A DNA stretch of 36,989 nt from Methylobacter sp. (GTDB lineage: Bacteria; Pseudomonadota; Gammaproteobacteria; Methylococcales; Methylomonadaceae): assembly GCA_030655535.1 (NCBI GenBank), contig JAURVK010000020.1, positions 1-36,989 of the forward strand. Direction: 5' to 3'. This document shows, piece after piece, positions 34,879-36,989 of this stretch. The position numbers and the translations under genes are program-made. The notes beneath the pieces were generated by a model that saw nothing but the letters and a program-made list of their open reading frames with translations, was not told the origin of the DNA and made no database searches. How positions within the stretch are numbered: the stretch's first letter is position 1; every line of letters starts with the position of its first letter.

Positions 34879-35400
34879 GGTGTAACGTCTCTTCAATGTA
34901 GTCAGTTATAGTAAAATTTTATAAAAAAGAGTGAGGACTCTTAAAATAGAAGCTTTGTCTGCACAATAACAAAACCCCAACCTCGGAGATATTCACAGTA
35001 TAAAGAAGCATGCTTATCTCACAAAGAAAGTCAACGACGTTAACGGGCCGCAACGTTTTTTGTCCGCTCTATGCACTGATATGACGAGCAATGCAGCAGC
35101 CGAAGAATACCCTTCAATGCAGATCAACTCCAATCATACTTGATGTCGAAATAGTCGGCATGTAAACCACATATTGTTACCTGTCAAAATCTCAACGCCG
35201 CCTTGCCGTTTTTATCCATGCTCAGCATATCCAATAGGCTGCATATTGCCGCTCAAGTTACCAAACAAGCCTTTCACAGCACCAATACAGAACCATAGGA
35301 TCAATAAGAAACTGAAATAAATATTAAATTCATTTATGGCTAAATTATTGCTTAGATAATGACAGCAATACACTTTATCAAATACATGACGGGGAACACA
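34879..35400. other. 522-bp gap between fchA and the PilZ gene
   Basis: Divergent promoter region. One minus-strand frame (35212-35436) ends in a hydrophobic segment followed by GNMQPIGYAEHG and could be a small membrane protein, but it overlaps the PilZ gene's upstream frame and lacks a clear start. Nothing else was recognised. Confidence 0.35.
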
Positions 35401-36165
35401 ATGCTGACATATCAAGAAAATCATACCGAACCGCATTACAAATGCCCCCCTGAACTCGCAATTACAGGCAACGCGTATAACAACTACACAATTGCCAATC
35501 AGGACGACATCAGAAAAAAACTAAACCACCTGCTCAGTAAAAATACCTTGCTGTCCATTAAAGTTCCTGGAAAATTCGCAACAAGTACACTTTTAACGAC
35601 GATTACCTGTATCGAAGGCGATCATATTTTTCTGGGCGGATTCCAAAACGAACGATTTAATAAAGATTTGCTGATGCAAAGTACCGTTGTAGTCTCTGCT
35701 AATTTTAAAGGCATAGCTGTTAACTTTATATTAAGCGACTTTAATGGGCATGACATCGGCGCCACATTTAACCTAAAGGCGCCTCTTCCCCAAAGCATAG
35801 AGTGGGTACAACGAAGAGATGCTCGCCGAGTAAAAATACCCATTAACATCCCCGTTAAAATTCAGTATAAAAATCAAGCCGAATGCTTTACCGTAACCGA
35901 TATTAGCGTTACCGGCCTATCCTATATCAATCAATCTGAAAATCAGCAGCCTACAATCATTGGCGAACTACATACAGATTGCAAAATCGTCCTGCCCGAT
36001 AAAAGCATATTTCTTGCCTGTTTGGAAATAGTCAACAACATAACCGTCCCCCTCAAGCACACCCGGCAAATAAACCGTGTCGGTTGCGAAATAAAGCGGG
36101 CCTCATATCAACTTGACACAGCATTGCAGCGTCTTATTAATCAAATCGACGTCCATTACCAATAA
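35401..36165 (+). CDS. YcgR-like PilZ-domain c-di-GMP receptor
   Basis: 254 residues with the start at 35401, five bases after GGGGA; ATGs at 35359 and 35386 lack a ribosome site. An N-terminal PilZN/YcgR-type domain (~35-130; LLSIKVPGKFATSTLLTTIT, STVVVSANFKGIAVNFILSD) is followed by a PilZ domain. That domain has the c-di-GMP-binding motif QRRDARRVKIPI at 137-148 and DISVTGLSY at 167-175 (the [DN]xSxxG signature). In E. coli the homologue YcgR slows flagellar motors when c-di-GMP is high. No flagellar genes are near. It is convergent with waaA. Confidence 0.85.
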   Translation: MLTYQENHTEPHYKCPPELAITGNAYNNYTIANQDDIRKKLNHLLSKNTLLSIKVPGKFATSTLLTTITCIEGDHIFLGGFQNERFNKDLLMQSTVVVSANFKGIAVNFILSDFNGHDIGATFNLKAPLPQSIEWVQRRDARRVKIPINIPVKIQYKNQAECFTVTDISVTGLSYINQSENQQPTIIGELHTDCKIVLPDKSIFLACLEIVNNITVPLKHTRQINRVGCEIKRASYQLDTALQRLINQIDVHYQ

Positions 36166-36247
36166 GGGCTTATATTTATTAATCCATGATTTTCTGCGAC
36201 ATTATGCGGAGTGATTAGTCGAACCGGGTGCAATATATAAGCCTTAT
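36162..36247. repeat. Inverted repeat downstream of the PilZ gene
   Basis: ATAAGGGCTTATAT (36162-36175) pairs with ATATAAGCCTTAT (36235-36247) except for one bulged G; the spacer is about 59 bp. It begins at the PilZ stop codon, between convergent genes, and may be a transcript 3' structure. Confidence 0.4.
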
Positions 36248-36296
36248 GCCGACACGACATGACACATGAGCAAACAAGGGAGGTATGAACTAAAAA

Positions 36297-36989
36297 TCAA
36301 ATATCCTGACTAAACAGGTCAAAAATTCTAGTGACCGCACCCTGGTTCTGCAGAACAAACGCTTTACCCTTTTCAGCTAACGAATTCCTGTATGCGGAAT
36401 CCGCATACAGGGCTAAAATCGCACTGACTATTTCGTTTTTATTCTGGCATTGTATTGCCGCATCCTGCCGCAGCACTCCTTCAGCTATTTCCTTAAAATT
36501 CGCCATGTACGGACCAAACAAAACCGGAGCTCCAACTGCGGCGGCCTCAAGAATATTATGCCCTCCAACAGGCACCATGCTGCCGCCGACAAACGCCATA
36601 TCGGAGGCCGCATAAAGCATCTTTAACTCACCCATAGTATCGACCAGATAAACATCGGTATACTGATGGCAAATTTCGCCGGATGTACGCATTACCACTG
36701 CAAGCTGATTCCGTTCGCACAGTTTTTTTACTTTGCCAAAACGCTCGGGGTGCCTTGGTACAATAACCAGCAATAATTCAGGAATTTTCCGCTTTATTTT
36801 TTTATAGATTTCAAGAAATATGGCTTCTTCATCTTTATGGGTGCTGGCAATCAGCCAAACAAACCGGCCGCCAAACAAATCGGCTTTTAACTGCAAGCCC
36901 TGCCTAATAACGTCGTTTGAAACTTCAATATCAAACTTTATATTGCCTAACGCTCTGACTGTTTCGGTTTTTGCACCAATAGCGGCAAA
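36297..36989 (-). CDS. waaA: 3-deoxy-D-manno-octulosonic acid (Kdo) transferase, C-terminal part
   Basis: Transfers Kdo from CMP-Kdo to lipid IVA in lipopolysaccharide synthesis at the inner membrane. Open to the window edge, so only the last ~230 residues are seen. Motifs of the GT-B C-terminal domain: GNIKFDIEV near the edge, WLIASTHKDEEAIFLEIYKK, LVIVPRHPERFGKVKKL, TMGELKMLYAASDMAFVGGS and PVGGHNILEAAAVGAPVLFG followed by PYMANFKEIAEGVL. These match the C-terminal half of WaaA/KdtA. The gene has an ordinary end at a TGA or TAA near 36297 and is convergent with the PilZ gene. Confidence 0.95.
   Translation of the reverse strand, partial: FAAIGAKTETVRALGNIKFDIEVSNDVIRQGLQLKADLFGGRFVWLIASTHKDEEAIFLEIYKKIKRKIPELLLVIVPRHPERFGKVKKLCERNQLAVVMRTSGEICHQYTDVYLVDTMGELKMLYAASDMAFVGGSMVPVGGHNILEAAAVGAPVLFGPYMANFKEIAEGVLRQDAAIQCQNKNEIVSAILALYADSAYRNSLAEKGKAFVLQNQGAVTRIFDLFSQDI

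Overview
The window looks like chromosomal DNA of a gammaproteobacterium, most plausibly a methanotroph of the order Methylococcales. This placement is inferred. The supports are gene orders shared with enteric gammaproteobacteria (nudJ-mnmA-(hflD)-purB and clpS-clpA followed by a convergent infA), a serine-cycle-type methenyl-tetrahydrofolate cyclohydrolase (fchA), a Nitrosomonas-type small metal-binding protein, a lipid A Kdo transferase (waaA, so Gram-negative), moderate GC, and gene gaps full of short hairpin repeats. No rRNA, tRNA, CRISPR array or intact insertion sequence was found.

Layout. 1-0.6 kb: an unrecognised gene end next to a 19-bp palindrome, then nested inverted repeats. 0.6-3.9 kb: arginase (+), then on the minus strand a pterin carbinolamine dehydratase, an ornithine cyclodeaminase-family protein and a stand-alone RibD-type reductase. 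4.1-7.1 kb: purB, mnmA and nudJ on the minus strand, without hflD. 7.3-10.3 kb: clpS-clpA (+) facing infA (-), with 30-bp tandem repeats at the clpA 3' end. 10.3-11.2 kb: a hairpin-rich gap. 11.2-15.8 kb: nifJ (pyruvate:ferredoxin oxidoreductase) translationally coupled to a dihydroorotate-dehydrogenase-like protein. 15.8-16.4 kb: an IS30 transposase remnant. 16.4-16.8 kb: smbP. 17.1-19.4 kb: threonine dehydrogenase plus 2-amino-3-ketobutyrate CoA ligase (threonine to glycine and acetyl-CoA). 19.4-22.0 kb: a membrane cytochrome b/c fusion and a DUF3422 membrane protein. 22.4-27.8 kb: the most unusual locus, described next. 27.9-34.0 kb: a LysR regulator divergent from a lipoprotein / MFS / outer-membrane factor / membrane-fusion efflux cassette. 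34.2-37.0 kb: fchA, a YcgR-like PilZ protein and the C-terminal part of waaA.

The 22.4-27.8 kb operon encodes, in order, a TPR-like protein (apparently frameshifted near its N-terminus), a protein with a degenerate receiver-like domain, a Ras-like MglA-type GTPase, two roadblock/LC7-type proteins, a broken protoglobin, an Aer-like PAS protein, and a PhnD-like solute-binding protein that has no signal peptide. Inference: a small-GTPase signalling module (GTPase plus roadblock partners) fed by oxygen/redox sensors and a cytoplasmic ligand-binding domain. It is partly decayed here, because the globin gene is clearly disrupted and the first gene probably is too.

The gene gaps repeatedly hold inverted repeats, some built from tandem 9-12 bp words (CACGAAA-, CGCAGATAAA- and CATGAAGA-type), plus two MITE-like elements with perfect terminal inverted repeats. 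These look like several families of dispersed non-coding repeats.
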